A DNA stretch of 64,000 nucleotides from Arthrobacter agilis (GTDB taxonomy: Bacteria; Actinomycetota; Actinomycetes; Actinomycetales; Micrococcaceae), in assembly GCF_002157505.1 (NCBI RefSeq), contig NZ_NFSC01000027.1, positions 248,001 to 312,000 of the forward strand, given 5' to 3'. Under the pieces are notes generated by a model that was given only the letters and a program-made list of their open reading frames with translations, ran no database searches and was not told the DNA's origin. Numbering within the stretch: the first letter of the stretch is position 1; each line of letters opens with the position of its first letter. Shown here piece by piece: positions 52,585 to 61,467 of the stretch. A program made the position numbers and the translations under genes.

Positions 52585-52919
52585 TCGTTCGTTCTTCTCC
52601 TTGACGATGGCTGCTCAGCAGCCGCGAGTGAGACCTGCCCACCCTCCAGGGTGGGCGCGTTGGTAGAAGCACCCTATGGAGCGCAGGTGACAATTCCGTC
52701 CCCGGGAGGAGGCAACCAGAACATCGTTAACAATGGGTTACTAAAAAGCCAGAGGGTCCGGAACAACAGGAGGCATCCGCCAGGATCCGTGGACGCATCG
52801 CCCAATCTGTCCGCACCGTTGAGCGTTCCGTCCACCGGTAGGGCCGCTGCATCATGCCGGCCGCGTTCCCTACGAAGCACTGGATTCCCGGTCGGCGTCC
52901 GCTTTCTCCCGAAAAGAAA
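52585..52919. other. Non-coding upstream region of the secreted nuclease gene
   Basis: No gene is seen in these 335 bases. An AT-rich patch (AACATCGTTAACAATGGGTT, 52721-52740, then ACTAAAAAG) probably holds the minus-strand promoter. A short GC hairpin (CCCACCCTCCAGGGTGGG) lies at 52637-52654. I see no known operator. Confidence 0.4.
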
Positions 52920-52944
52920 GGAGGCCCCGTCAAGCGGGGCCTCC
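52920..52944 (-). terminator. Terminator of tRNA-Ser(TGA)
   Basis: GGAGGCCCCG (52920-52929) pairs with CGGGGCCTCC (52935-52944); on the minus strand TTTCTTTTC follows. It lies 7 bp 3' of the tRNA. Confidence 0.87.
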
Positions 52945-52951
52945 TGATGGG

Positions 52952-53039
52952 CGGAAGGTAAGGGATTCGAACCCTTGAGACGGGGTAACCGCCCACTGGT
53001 TTTCAAGACCAGCTCCTTCGGCCGCTCGGACAACCTTCC
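52952..53039 (-). tRNA. tRNA-Ser (anticodon TGA)
   Basis: An 88-base class II tRNA beginning GGAAGGTTGTCCGAGCGG on the minus strand. The anticodon stem-loop CTGGT-CTTGAAA-ACCAG gives TGA, reading UCA and UCG. The long variable arm is GGGCGGTTACCCCGTCTC-like. CCA is not encoded. Confidence 0.96.
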
Positions 53040-53098
53040 CGCCGCTAGTGTTTCACGAAGGGCGGTGACGCCCAAATACCGAGGGGCTGGAGGTTGAC

Positions 53099-54073
53099 GT
53101 GCGTGCAGTGGTGATCGAGGGGGCAGGCGGGCCGGAGGTCCTCTCCGTGCAGGAGGTCGACGATCCGGTGCCGGGCGCGGGTGAGGTGCTCATCGACGTC
53201 GTCGCGGCAGGGCTGAACCGGGCCGATGTTCAGCAGCGGCGCGGCTTCTATCCGCCGCCCGCGGGTGCGTCCCCGGTGCCCGGGCTCGAGGTGTCCGGCA
53301 CCATCGCGGACGCGGGCGACTCACAGTTCGCCGTAGGGGACGCGGTCGTCGCCCTGCTGGCGGGTGGAGGGTACGCGGAGAAGGTGGCGGTGCCGGCCGG
53401 GCAGGTGGTCCGGGCGCCGGAGGGCGTGGACCTCATGGAGGCCGCCGCGCTTCCCGAGACTGCCGCGACCGTGTGGTCGAACCTCGTCCTGCAGGCCGGC
53501 CTCGCACCGGGCGACGACGTCCTGATCCACGGAGCGTCCGGTGGCATCGGCGTGATGGCCATCCAGGTCAGCCTCGCCCTGGGGGCGGTGCCGCACGTGA
53601 CCGCCGGTTCTGCCGCGAAGCTCGACGTCGCCCGTTCCCTCGGCGTACGGACCCTCATCAACTACCGGGAGCAGGACTTCGTCGAGGAACTGATGGCGGC
53701 GACCGACGGCCGGGGTGCCGACGTCATCCTCGACGTCGTGGGTGCGAAGTATCTGGCACGCAACGTCGCGGCACTCGCGACCGGCGGGCGGCTCGTGGTC
53801 ATCGGACTGCAGGGCGGGGCGGCGGCCGAGCTCGACCTCGGAGCGCTCATGCGCCGGCGGGCGAGCATCGCGGGAACCACCCTGCGGGCACGGTCCGTCG
53901 CCGAGAAGGCGGCCATCATGGCAGCGGTGCGCGAGAGCGTCTGGCCGTTCGTGGCGACCGGCGCCGTTCGGCCGTTCGTGAACCGGACTTTCCCCCTGGC
54001 GGAGGTGGTCGAGGCCCATACCTATTTCGACGCGGGGGAGCACACCGGCAAGATCCTGCTGCTGATGCCCTAG
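53099..54073 (+). CDS. NAD(P)H:quinone oxidoreductase (PIG3/Qor-like MDR family)
   Basis: A 324-residue medium-chain dehydrogenase/reductase without zinc ligands. GAGEVLIDVVAAGLNRADVQ and GFYPPPAGASPVPGLEVSG near the N-terminus define the PIG3 quinone reductase group; LIHGASGGIGVMAIQVSLAL (about 140-160) is the NADPH-binding fold. It reduces quinones or enones with NADPH in the cytoplasm. The GTG start at 53099 has GGAGG five bases before it. It is 152 bp before the nitrilase-family gene and probably independent of it. Confidence 0.9.
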   Translation: MRAVVIEGAGGPEVLSVQEVDDPVPGAGEVLIDVVAAGLNRADVQQRRGFYPPPAGASPVPGLEVSGTIADAGDSQFAVGDAVVALLAGGGYAEKVAVPAGQVVRAPEGVDLMEAAALPETAATVWSNLVLQAGLAPGDDVLIHGASGGIGVMAIQVSLALGAVPHVTAGSAAKLDVARSLGVRTLINYREQDFVEELMAATDGRGADVILDVVGAKYLARNVAALATGGRLVVIGLQGGAAAELDLGALMRRRASIAGTTLRARSVAEKAAIMAAVRESVWPFVATGAVRPFVNRTFPLAEVVEAHTYFDAGEHTGKILLLMP

Positions 54074-54225
54074 GAGCACCGCCTCCGCGCAGCCTCCCTC
54101 GGACGATGTGCCCGGAGGCTCCTGCCCATGGGACGAAACGACCCGGTCAGCGGATGCCGCGCCGATTAAACTGGAGGGGAGCACTCCTGGCCTCTTCCGG
54201 GGCCGGCACAACCGAGGTGGTAACG

Positions 54226-55047
54226 ATGCTGCTGTCCGTCCTGCAGGCCAATGCCGACGTCCTGAACGTCGAGGCGAATCTCCGGACCATTGACGAGGCC
54301 GCGGGGCAGGCCTCGCAGGCAGGGGCGGACATCCTCCTGACACCGGAGCTCTTTCCGGTCGGATATGCGCCCCAGAGGCTCGCCGCGGAACTGGATCCCG
54401 CAGCACTGCCGGGGGTTCGGCAGCGCCTTGCCGGGATCGCTCGGCGGCACAGGATCGGCCTGGTGTACAGCCTTCCCGCCACGCCGGAGAAGCTCGGAGG
54501 CAGCTCCGAGGGCAATGGATGGCAGATCACGGCCACCCTCCTGGACGCCGACGGGGTTCCGGTCCTCCACTACGGGAAGGTCCACCTCTTCGGCGCGGAG
54601 GAGCGTGCAGCGTTCGTCCCCGCCCAGGATCCTCCCGGCGTCGTCGAGTTCAATGGAGTCCGGACGTCCCTGCTGATCTGCTACGACGTCGAGTTCCCCG
54701 AGGCGGTGCGTGCCGCGGCCACGCGGGGCGCGGAGCTGCTGCTGGTACCGACCGCCCTGTCCGCCGGGTTCGAGTCCGTGCCGCAGGTCATCATCCGGTC
54801 CCGGGCGCTGGAGAGCCAGCTCGTCGTGGCGTACGCGAACCACAGCGGCCGCGAGGACGTGTACGACTTCGAGGGCGGAAGCGTCGTCGCGGGGCCGGAT
54901 GGTTCCCTGCTCGCCGCGGCCGGACAAGGCCCCACCCTCCTGTTCGCCGAGGTCGCGACGGACGCTGTCCGCGCTGCGCGTGACGACGTCCCCTACCTCC
55001 GGGAGCGCCGCCCCGAGGTGTACAGGACCTGGGAGAGCAGCGCCTGA
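54226..55047 (+). CDS. Carbon-nitrogen hydrolase, DavA (5-aminovaleramidase)-like amidase
   Basis: A 273-residue nitrilase-superfamily amidase with the catalytic set Glu41 (TPELFPVG), Lys118 (GKVHLFGAEE) and Cys152 (LLICYDVEFPE). The LICYDIEFPE wording and length follow DavA of Pseudomonas, which hydrolyses 5-aminovaleramide to 5-aminovalerate in lysine breakdown. The neighbouring convergent gene encodes a DavB-like monooxygenase, whose amide product would be the substrate, so the assignment rests on both sequence and context. The ATG at 54226 follows GAGGTGG; the open frame upstream is non-conserved. A strong terminator begins at its stop. Confidence 0.85.
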   Translation: MLLSVLQANADVLNVEANLRTIDEAAGQASQAGADILLTPELFPVGYAPQRLAAELDPAALPGVRQRLAGIARRHRIGLVYSLPATPEKLGGSSEGNGWQITATLLDADGVPVLHYGKVHLFGAEERAAFVPAQDPPGVVEFNGVRTSLLICYDVEFPEAVRAAATRGAELLLVPTALSAGFESVPQVIIRSRALESQLVVAYANHSGREDVYDFEGGSVVAGPDGSLLAAAGQGPTLLFAEVATDAVRAARDDVPYLRERRPEVYRTWESSA

Positions 55048-55077
55048 CAGGGGGCCTTCCGCGGAAGGCCCCCTGTC
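55046..55077 (+). terminator. Terminator after the DavA-like gene
   Basis: GACAGGGGGCCTTCC (55046-55060) pairs perfectly with 55063-55077 across a 2-base loop. The stem starts within the stop codon. A U-run is absent, but the stem is very strong. Confidence 0.75.
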
Positions 55078-55118
55078 GTCCCTCGTCGGGACGTTTCCCG
55101 GGCCGGTAGGGGAGCGGC

Positions 55119-55250
55119 CTAGTCCGTCTCCGGGCCGAAGCAGTACTCGCAGCGGGGCGAGCAGGGCGCATCTGCTGAGGGAGTGCGGTCTTCGGCGGGC
55201 GGCGCCGGTGAGAGGTTTACTGCAGCAGCGGAGCGGACGGACGACAGCAT
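55119..55250 (-). CDS. Possible 43-residue small protein with C-terminal cysteines
   Basis: A short frame starting MLSSVRSAAAVNLSPAPPAE and ending APCSPRCEYCFGPETD. AAAGG lies seven bases before the ATG. It lies 69 bp beyond the stop of the DavB-like gene on the same strand. The C-x3-C-x2-C cluster could bind a metal or be a modified-peptide core, but nothing confirms either. The remaining bases 55251-55318 are non-coding. Confidence 0.35.
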   Translation of the reverse strand: MLSSVRSAAAVNLSPAPPAEDRTPSADAPCSPRCEYCFGPETD

Positions 55251-55318
55251 GGGGAGGCCTTTCGTTCTGGGCGGAGAGTTTGCAGCGCGCTGATCGTGCC
55301 GGCGCACGGATGACGGGG

Positions 55319-57019
55319 TCAGTCGAGGCTGATCGGCCCGATCGCGTCGAGCAGCTCACCGGGACCGGGATTGCCCGGTGCGGACGACCCGCCCAGGTGG
55401 TTCACCACGCCCCACACGGCGTTCAGGCCCGTCGTCACGGCGCCTTCCGCCCAGCCGGCGGTGAAGGAGATATCGTCACCGGCCAGGAAGATGCCGCGCT
55501 GGCCCTCCGGGAGGGCGTCCTGCTTGAAGTGCGTGAACAGTCGCTGCTGGTAGCGGTAGTGACCCGGCAGGTTCGCCTTGAAGGCGCCCATGAAGTTCGG
55601 ATCCGCCTCCCACGAGACGGTGATGGGCTGCCCCACGATGTGGCTGGCGATGTCCACGCCCGGGTAGATCTGCTCCAGCGAGTGCAGCATGAGTTCCACG
55701 CGCTCGTCCGCGTCCAGGGCAAGCCACTTCAGGGCGTCATCGTTCCAGGTGTAGGACAGCAGGATGACGGCCGGCTTGTCCGGTCCGTTGTCCAGCAGGT
55801 AGGTAGCGCGGTTCAGCCGGTCGGTCAGGGTCATGGAGAGGACCTCCCTGCCCGTCTCGGGATCGATGTCCTTCCAGAAGGGCCGGTCCACCATCACGAA
55901 GGTCTTCGATGACTGCATGTAATGCGACCGCTCCATGGCGGTCCAGAGTTCGGCAGGGAACAGCGCTTCCTCGGTGTGGATCCGGGTGGACAGCAGCCAG
56001 GACTGGCACGTGGTCACGACGGCCGGGTAGCTCGCTTCGCGCCCCCACCGTTCGCGGATGCGCAGGTCGCCGTCCGGGTCCCGGCTGATCCTTCCCACGG
56101 CGCCGTGGGGTGAGCCCGAGTGCAGGGACGCCAGGGACGTCCCCTCCGGCCAGTGCCTCATCCCCGACGGCGCGTGGTGCCACAGGGCCTCCGGCAGGCG
56201 CTGCGCTCCTCCGCGGATGAGGCGGTGCTGGTCGTCCGCGTCCGTGTAGACCACCCGGAGGATCTCCAGGATCGAGTTGGGGAAATCCGTGTCCCAGCCT
56301 CCGGTGCCGAAGCCCACCTGCCCGAAGGCCTCGCGATGGGCGAACCCTGCCTCCTTGAACGCCTTGCTCGCGGCGATGAAGCCGTAGAAGGTCTGCTCAT
56401 CCATCAGCGGCAGCAGGTCGTTCCAGAGCTCCTTGATCCGGCCCGTGTCCCGCGAGCGGATGGCGTCCTGCATCTCGGTGAATCTGGCGCCGTCGTTGAT
56501 CGCTGCCTTCCAGGCGTCGGCCACCTCCTGGAAGAAGACGGGAAGGTCATCCGGTGTGGTGGCGTAGTGCTTCTTGCCAGCCAGTTCGATCACGGTGCTG
56601 GAGGAGGCCGACGAGAGCGGGTTGGGGAACTCCTCGGTCTCCACTCCCAGCAGGTCCACGTAGTGGTAGAAGGCCCTGCCGGACACGGGGAAGCGCATGC
56701 CTCCCAGATCCGCCACGACGCCGGGCGCCGCGGGGAAGGCCGCTGTCCGGAGGCGTCCACCGATCTGGTCCGCTTCATAGACCACCGGCCGCAGCCCCAG
56801 CTTCATCAGCTCGTAGGCGGTGACCAGGCCGGAGAGTCCGGCACCGATGACCGCGACCTCGGTTCCGAGGAGTTCCTCCGGGACCGACCCCAGGCCGTCG
56901 GGATGGGCGAGGTAGTGGTCATAGCTGAACGGGAAGTCCGGGTTGAGCATGGTGATCGGGGCGGCTGCCTGGCGGGCCGCCGCAAGATCGTCGGCCGGGA
57001 GTTCGGTGGCGATGGTCAC
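55319..57019 (-). CDS. Flavin monooxygenase, DavB (L-lysine 2-monooxygenase)-like
   Basis: A 566-residue flavoprotein of the amine-oxidase superfamily. PDFPFSYDHYLAHPDGLGSV opens the conserved region; VAVIGAGLSGLVTAYELMKL (about 54-73) binds FAD, and LGGMRFPVSGRAFYHYVDLL follows. Blocks QVGFGTGGWDTDFPNS, MQSSKTFVMVDRPFWKD, TVSWEADPNFMGAFK and AVWGVVNHLGG match Pseudomonas DavB almost word for word. DavB decarboxylates lysine with O2 to 5-aminovaleramide. Tryptophan, arginine or phenylalanine monooxygenase activity is the alternative. The GTG start overlaps the upstream permease stop (GTGA), so permease and enzyme are coupled. Confidence 0.87.
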   Translation of the reverse strand: MTIATELPADDLAAARQAAAPITMLNPDFPFSYDHYLAHPDGLGSVPEELLGTEVAVIGAGLSGLVTAYELMKLGLRPVVYEADQIGGRLRTAAFPAAPGVVADLGGMRFPVSGRAFYHYVDLLGVETEEFPNPLSSASSSTVIELAGKKHYATTPDDLPVFFQEVADAWKAAINDGARFTEMQDAIRSRDTGRIKELWNDLLPLMDEQTFYGFIAASKAFKEAGFAHREAFGQVGFGTGGWDTDFPNSILEILRVVYTDADDQHRLIRGGAQRLPEALWHHAPSGMRHWPEGTSLASLHSGSPHGAVGRISRDPDGDLRIRERWGREASYPAVVTTCQSWLLSTRIHTEEALFPAELWTAMERSHYMQSSKTFVMVDRPFWKDIDPETGREVLSMTLTDRLNRATYLLDNGPDKPAVILLSYTWNDDALKWLALDADERVELMLHSLEQIYPGVDIASHIVGQPITVSWEADPNFMGAFKANLPGHYRYQQRLFTHFKQDALPEGQRGIFLAGDDISFTAGWAEGAVTTGLNAVWGVVNHLGGSSAPGNPGPGELLDAIGPISLD

Positions 57020-58533
57020 GAGTGCGACTCCTTGCTGGTCGAGTTGCTGGTGGAGGGCTTGGCGGTCAGGGTGCGGTAGTCGAGTTCACTCAGGGCCGCG
57101 ACCTTCGAGTTCCGGCGTCCGTAGCCGACGTAGATGGCGATGCCCACGAGCATCCACACACCGAAGACCATCCACGTGGCGGCACCCAGGTTGGCCATCA
57201 GGTAGGCGCACATCAGCGTGCCCAGCACGGGTGTGACGGGGTAGAACGGGACGCGAAAGCTGCGCGGGAGGTCCGGCCGGTTGCGGCGCAGGTAGACCAC
57301 GGCGATGTTGACCAGCGCGAACGCGAAGAGCGTGCCGATGCTGGTGGCGTCGGCAAGCTCTCCCAGCGGAACCAGTCCCGCGGTCACGGCGACGACAGTG
57401 CCGACGATGAGCGTTCCGGCGACGGGTGTCCCCGTCCTGCGCGAGACCCGCCCGAAGACCGGGGGGACGAGGCCGTCGCGGGACATCGACAGGAGGATGC
57501 GTGTCTGGCCGTACAGGACGGTCAGCACGATGCTGGCGATGGCGAGCACGGCACCGGCGGAGAAGACGAGGGCGATCCAGGGCCGGCCCGTGAGCTCCAG
57601 CAGGATCTGCACCAGGGCCGCTTCCGTTCCATCGAACCAGCCCCACGGGCGCGCCCCGATGGCGGCGACGGCGACGAGGACGTACACGCTGGTCACGATG
57701 AGCATCGACAGCAGGATGGCGCGGGGGAGATCGCGTTTGGGGTCCCGGGCTTCCTCACCGGCGGTGGAGGCGGCATCGAAGCCGATGTAGGAGAAGAACA
57801 CGCGGGAGGCCGCGGCCGAGACGCCGGCCGCACCCATGGGCAGAAGTGGCTCGAAATTGCCTGCGTCGAAGGCGGTGAAAGCGACCGCGCAGAAGAACAG
57901 CAGGATGCACACCTTGATGACGACGATGGCCGTGTTGATCCGGGCGCTCTCACGCGCGCCCCGGACCAGGAGGACCATGGAGAGCAGCACGATCGCCATC
58001 GCGGGGATGTTGACGACGCCGCCGTCGCCCGGGGGCTGGGACAGTGCAGCAGGCAGGACCTGGCCGAACCCGGCCAGCGTCTCGTTGACGTACTGGCCTG
58101 CGCCGACCGCGACAGCGGCGACGGATACCGCGTACTCGAGCACCAGGCACCAGCCGCAGATCCAGGCCATCCCTTCACCCATAGTCGCGTAGGAGTACGA
58201 GTAGCTGGAGCCGGCGACGGGAACCAGTCCGGCCATCTCGGCGTAGGAAGCGGCGGAGAACAGCGCGGCCAGACCGGCGAGGACGAAGGAGATCCAGATC
58301 GCCGGACCTGCCAGCGGAACCGATTCCCCCAGGATCACGAGGATGCCCGTGCCCAGCGTGGCACCGACGCTGATCATGGTCAGTTGGAGAACTCCGAAGC
58401 TGCGCACCAGTGGTGCCCCGCCGCCATCATGTCCGGCTTCGCCGACCATCTGGTCGATGGGTTTACGCCGGAGCAGCTGGGCACCCAGGCCCGGCCGGGT
58501 ATCGACCGGGATGGTTGTCTTCTCAGCGTTCAT
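57016..58533 (-). CDS. APC-family amino-acid permease (CAT type)
   Basis: A 505-residue membrane protein with 12 or more helices. SVGATLGTGILVILG is the first-helix substrate site, SSYSYSYATMGEGMAWICGW and YIGFDAASTAGEEARDPKRD are typical of cationic-amino-acid transporter (CAT, YfnA-like) permeases. Coupled by a 4-base overlap to the DavB-like gene, it is best read as the importer of that enzyme's amino acid, probably lysine. The ATG at 58533 is preferred; a GTG at 58563 is possible. It is divergent from the PucR gene, with 108 bp between them. Confidence 0.88.
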   Translation of the reverse strand: MNAEKTTIPVDTRPGLGAQLLRRKPIDQMVGEAGHDGGGAPLVRSFGVLQLTMISVGATLGTGILVILGESVPLAGPAIWISFVLAGLAALFSAASYAEMAGLVPVAGSSYSYSYATMGEGMAWICGWCLVLEYAVSVAAVAVGAGQYVNETLAGFGQVLPAALSQPPGDGGVVNIPAMAIVLLSMVLLVRGARESARINTAIVVIKVCILLFFCAVAFTAFDAGNFEPLLPMGAAGVSAAASRVFFSYIGFDAASTAGEEARDPKRDLPRAILLSMLIVTSVYVLVAVAAIGARPWGWFDGTEAALVQILLELTGRPWIALVFSAGAVLAIASIVLTVLYGQTRILLSMSRDGLVPPVFGRVSRRTGTPVAGTLIVGTVVAVTAGLVPLGELADATSIGTLFAFALVNIAVVYLRRNRPDLPRSFRVPFYPVTPVLGTLMCAYLMANLGAATWMVFGVWMLVGIAIYVGYGRRNSKVAALSELDYRTLTAKPSTSNSTSKESHS

Positions 58534-58641
58534 AGGCACAGTCACCTGTGGACGTCCCTTCACAGTAGTTTCTTTCCGGGAACCACCATGGCATGTGAGC
58601 GGAGTCTCACCCTGGTGCGAAATGACCTAGAGTGGTCGCCC

Positions 58642-60258
58642 ATGGGACGTATTACACCGGACGAGCAGGTTCCGGCTCCGGCCCGCCTGGGTTTCGTCAC
58701 GCTGGAGCAGTTCGTGGAGCAGCTGCAGCCCGAGTTGAAGCTGCTCCATGATGGCGGCAGCGGGCAGGAGCTGCTCCGCTGGGTCGAGCCGAGCGAACTC
58801 GAAGACCCGACGCCGTACCTGCCCGAGGGCGAGTTCGTGCTGACCTGCGGGTTGCCTTTCCTGGGGGACGGCGGTTCGGAGGCCGGCGTGGATGCCTACG
58901 TCCGGCGCCTGGTGGGCGCCGGCGTTCCGGCGCTCGGCTTCGGGATCCAGCCCTACTTCCACGCGGTCCCGGACGTGCTGGTGAGCGCCTGCCGACGCCG
59001 GAACCTGACCCTGTTCGAAGTCCCCTCGACACTCCCGTTCGCGGCCATCGGACTCGAATTCTCGCAGCTGCTCGAATCGGAGAACGCCCGGGCGTTCCGC
59101 CAGCTGGCTGAGACCAACCGGCAGCTCATGCGGGCGGTACTCTCCCCGAGGCCGGAGCACGAACTCCTCGGTGCACTGGTGCAGAAGGTACCCGTATGGG
59201 CCCTCCTGGTAGGAACGGACGGGCGGATCCGCGCACGCGGGAACAACCCGGAGATCGACCCTGCACTGCTGGCGCCTCTGGTGGAGCGGCTGTTCTCGGG
59301 TAGCGGCCCCCGTGTGGAGATGGACGGCTTCGAACAGCCGGGCTCGACGCTGGTGTACGGCCATCCGTTACGGAGCACCAAGGACGCCAACCTCGGCGCC
59401 CTGATCCTTGGCTGTGACGCACCCCTGACTGCCGCCCAGAACAGCGTGGTCCAGGCCGCGATCGGCCTGCTGGAGCTCCTGGTGCGGCAGAGGACCAGCG
59501 GCTCCCTGGCTCCGAGCCAGCTGGCAACGGCCGTCCTGCTGCATCCCGACACCCTCACGAACGGTGACACCCGGCACCTGAACGTGCTCAAGGACCTGCT
59601 CGCCCAGAGCCTCTCCTCGACACGGTCCGCGCCGATGCGGGTGGTGCAGGGCATTCGGGTCGATCCGACCGATGGCCTTCCGGGTGATGGACCTATCCGC
59701 GAACTGCTGCAATGGCGGCGCCTGTTCGACACCAAGCTGGTGGAGATCACGGACTACGGTTTCACCGCCATCACCCGGCTCAGGGTGGACTCCTCACTGC
59801 TGGCCGATATCGAGAGGATGGGCTGGCGCCTCGTCGTCGGCGAGGGGACCGAACTCTCCGGCCTGACCGCCGCCTACCAGCGGGCCAGCTCCCTGCGCAC
59901 GCGGGTGCAGTCCAGCGGGAGGAGTGTCCGGGCGGACGACGTGACGTGGTCGGTGGCAGGGCTCCTGGGTCGTGAGGCCGGAACCGCCCTGGCCGAACGC
60001 CTCCTGCAACCGGTCCTCTCCCTGGATCCGCACCGCCGCGGACCCCTGCTCGCGGTCCTGGACGGCTGGCTCCACGAGAACGGGAGCTGGGACGGTGCTG
60101 CCAAGCGCCTGCAGCTGCACCGCAACAGCGTGCGGCGGCAGATCGGCGTGCTGGCCGAACTGCTCGGCATGGACCTCGGGAGGGCGCAGGTCCGGGCTGA
60201 ACTGCTGATCGCCCTCCAGTACCTGGACGAGGTGAACCCCGTCCCGGCGATCGACTAG
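58642..60258 (+). CDS. PucR-family transcriptional activator
   Basis: A 538-residue regulator. The N-terminal PucR domain (about 15-150) contains GFGIQPYFHAVPDVLVSACR and is thought to sense the metabolite. A GGDEF-like middle region follows, and the C-terminal HTH_30 is GSWDGAAKRLQLHRNSVRRQ with LLGMDLGRAQVRAELLIALQ. It is divergent from the amino-acid permease and DavB-like genes, its most likely targets. The ATG at 58642 is chosen because the PucR domain begins soon after; the very long open frame upstream is antisense to the permease. Its stop overlaps the converging FUSC gene's stop by 4 bp. Confidence 0.9.
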   Translation: MGRITPDEQVPAPARLGFVTLEQFVEQLQPELKLLHDGGSGQELLRWVEPSELEDPTPYLPEGEFVLTCGLPFLGDGGSEAGVDAYVRRLVGAGVPALGFGIQPYFHAVPDVLVSACRRRNLTLFEVPSTLPFAAIGLEFSQLLESENARAFRQLAETNRQLMRAVLSPRPEHELLGALVQKVPVWALLVGTDGRIRARGNNPEIDPALLAPLVERLFSGSGPRVEMDGFEQPGSTLVYGHPLRSTKDANLGALILGCDAPLTAAQNSVVQAAIGLLELLVRQRTSGSLAPSQLATAVLLHPDTLTNGDTRHLNVLKDLLAQSLSSTRSAPMRVVQGIRVDPTDGLPGDGPIRELLQWRRLFDTKLVEITDYGFTAITRLRVDSSLLADIERMGWRLVVGEGTELSGLTAAYQRASSLRTRVQSSGRSVRADDVTWSVAGLLGREAGTALAERLLQPVLSLDPHRRGPLLAVLDGWLHENGSWDGAAKRLQLHRNSVRRQIGVLAELLGMDLGRAQVRAELLIALQYLDEVNPVPAID

Positions 60259-61286
60259 GCGCGGCGCGCGGAAAGCTGCACGGCACGCTGCCGGAGATGC
60301 AGGGCCAGCACGAGCGCGATACCGACCACGGCCCCGATGAGGGTCTCGACGGCGCGGTCCGCGAGGAGCACCGCCGGATCGCTCGGGTGCGCCAGCTCCG
60401 TGCTGACGAGGGCGAGCGGCGTGACGAATGCCTGCGCGAGGGCGTACTGCCGCAGGATGAACATCTCGGCCGCGAACTGGGCGACGGCGATGACGAGGAC
60501 GAACTGCCATGCAGTCAGCCCCGGCAGGAGGATCAGCGCCGTCAGCACGAGCCCGGCGACCGTGCCGAGGATCCGCTGCAGCCCCCGGTTGGCGCGCGCC
60601 CGTGCCGTCTGGCCCACGAGGGGCACGGTCGCGGCGACCATCGCCCAGTAGGTGTGGCCGATCCCGAGCGCCGTGGCGGCGCTGCCGGCGAGCAGGGCTG
60701 CTACGACGTACAGGGCCGACTCCCGGGCCAGGCCTGCCAGGTGCCGCGCGGTGGGCCGGTCGGACGCGGGGCGCTGCCAGCCCGTGCGATGGCGCGGCCA
60801 GAGGGCGCCCGCCTGCCCGAGGAGCACCGCGAACACGACCGTGGCGACCGCCGTACCGAGTCCCTGCAGCAGCGGTGGCTGCTGGGGGACGGAGGCGATC
60901 GCCGCGAAAGCGAAGATGTGGAACAGGGAGCCTCCCGGCCGGAGGCGGAACAGTCCCGCCGCGAAGGTTCCGAGTCCGGCGACCGCGCTGGTGAGCAGGA
61001 CGAGTCCCCAGGGCCCGACGTCGCCCCGCGAGGCCAGTGCGGCCGCCAGGATCACAGCGAGCATGAGCCCGCCGCCGCGCAGCTGGGTGGCAAGGCGCTG
61101 GCGATGCGGTTCGTTCCGCCCGTAGATGCCGGCGAAGGCGCCGAACGTGGCGAAGATGGCGAGATCGAGCCGCCCGATCAGCAGCACCACGAGCAATGGG
61201 ACGCCCACGCCGATCGCACAGCGGAGTGCCGGGTGGTGGTCGTTGGCGGAGGGGGTGATGCTCACCAGGTCGCGGAGGAGGGGCAC
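60255..61286 (-). CDS. FUSC-family membrane protein
   Basis: A 343-residue protein with two blocks of hydrophobic helices: LLVVLLIGRLDLAIFATFGA and onward, then YWAMVAATVPLVGQTARARA, LQRILGTVAGLVLTALIL. Such duplicated FUSC (fusaric-acid-resistance-like) proteins are thought to export aromatic acids or to be cell-envelope permeases. No membrane-fusion partner is nearby. The start is uncertain: the GTG at 61286 is chosen because the open frame beyond it overlaps the divergent gene at 61468 and is not conserved. Its 3' end overlaps the PucR gene by 4 bp. Confidence 0.75.
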   Translation of the reverse strand: MPLLRDLVSITPSANDHHPALRCAIGVGVPLLVVLLIGRLDLAIFATFGAFAGIYGRNEPHRQRLATQLRGGGLMLAVILAAALASRGDVGPWGLVLLTSAVAGLGTFAAGLFRLRPGGSLFHIFAFAAIASVPQQPPLLQGLGTAVATVVFAVLLGQAGALWPRHRTGWQRPASDRPTARHLAGLARESALYVVAALLAGSAATALGIGHTYWAMVAATVPLVGQTARARANRGLQRILGTVAGLVLTALILLPGLTAWQFVLVIAVAQFAAEMFILRQYALAQAFVTPLALVSTELAHPSDPAVLLADRAVETLIGAVVGIALVLALHLRQRAVQLSARRA

Positions 61287-61467
61287 GGACTGCGGGCTTT
61301 CGGTCGGAGAATCGACGGCGCCGCTGGCATCGGGTGGCGGGAAGCCACCGATCGACCCTACTCCGGTCCGGGCCTGACGGGCTGATCCGGAAGCATCATC
61401 AGCATGCTTTCGATTACGTCGCAGCTGTGGAAAGGTTGCAGGACAGTCAACCGGAAGGAGCAGGACA

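Noticed and set aside
57022-58641. Very long N-terminal extension of the PucR gene
   Set aside because: The extension is antisense to the APC permease and has shadow composition. The PucR domain starts just after the ATG at 58642.
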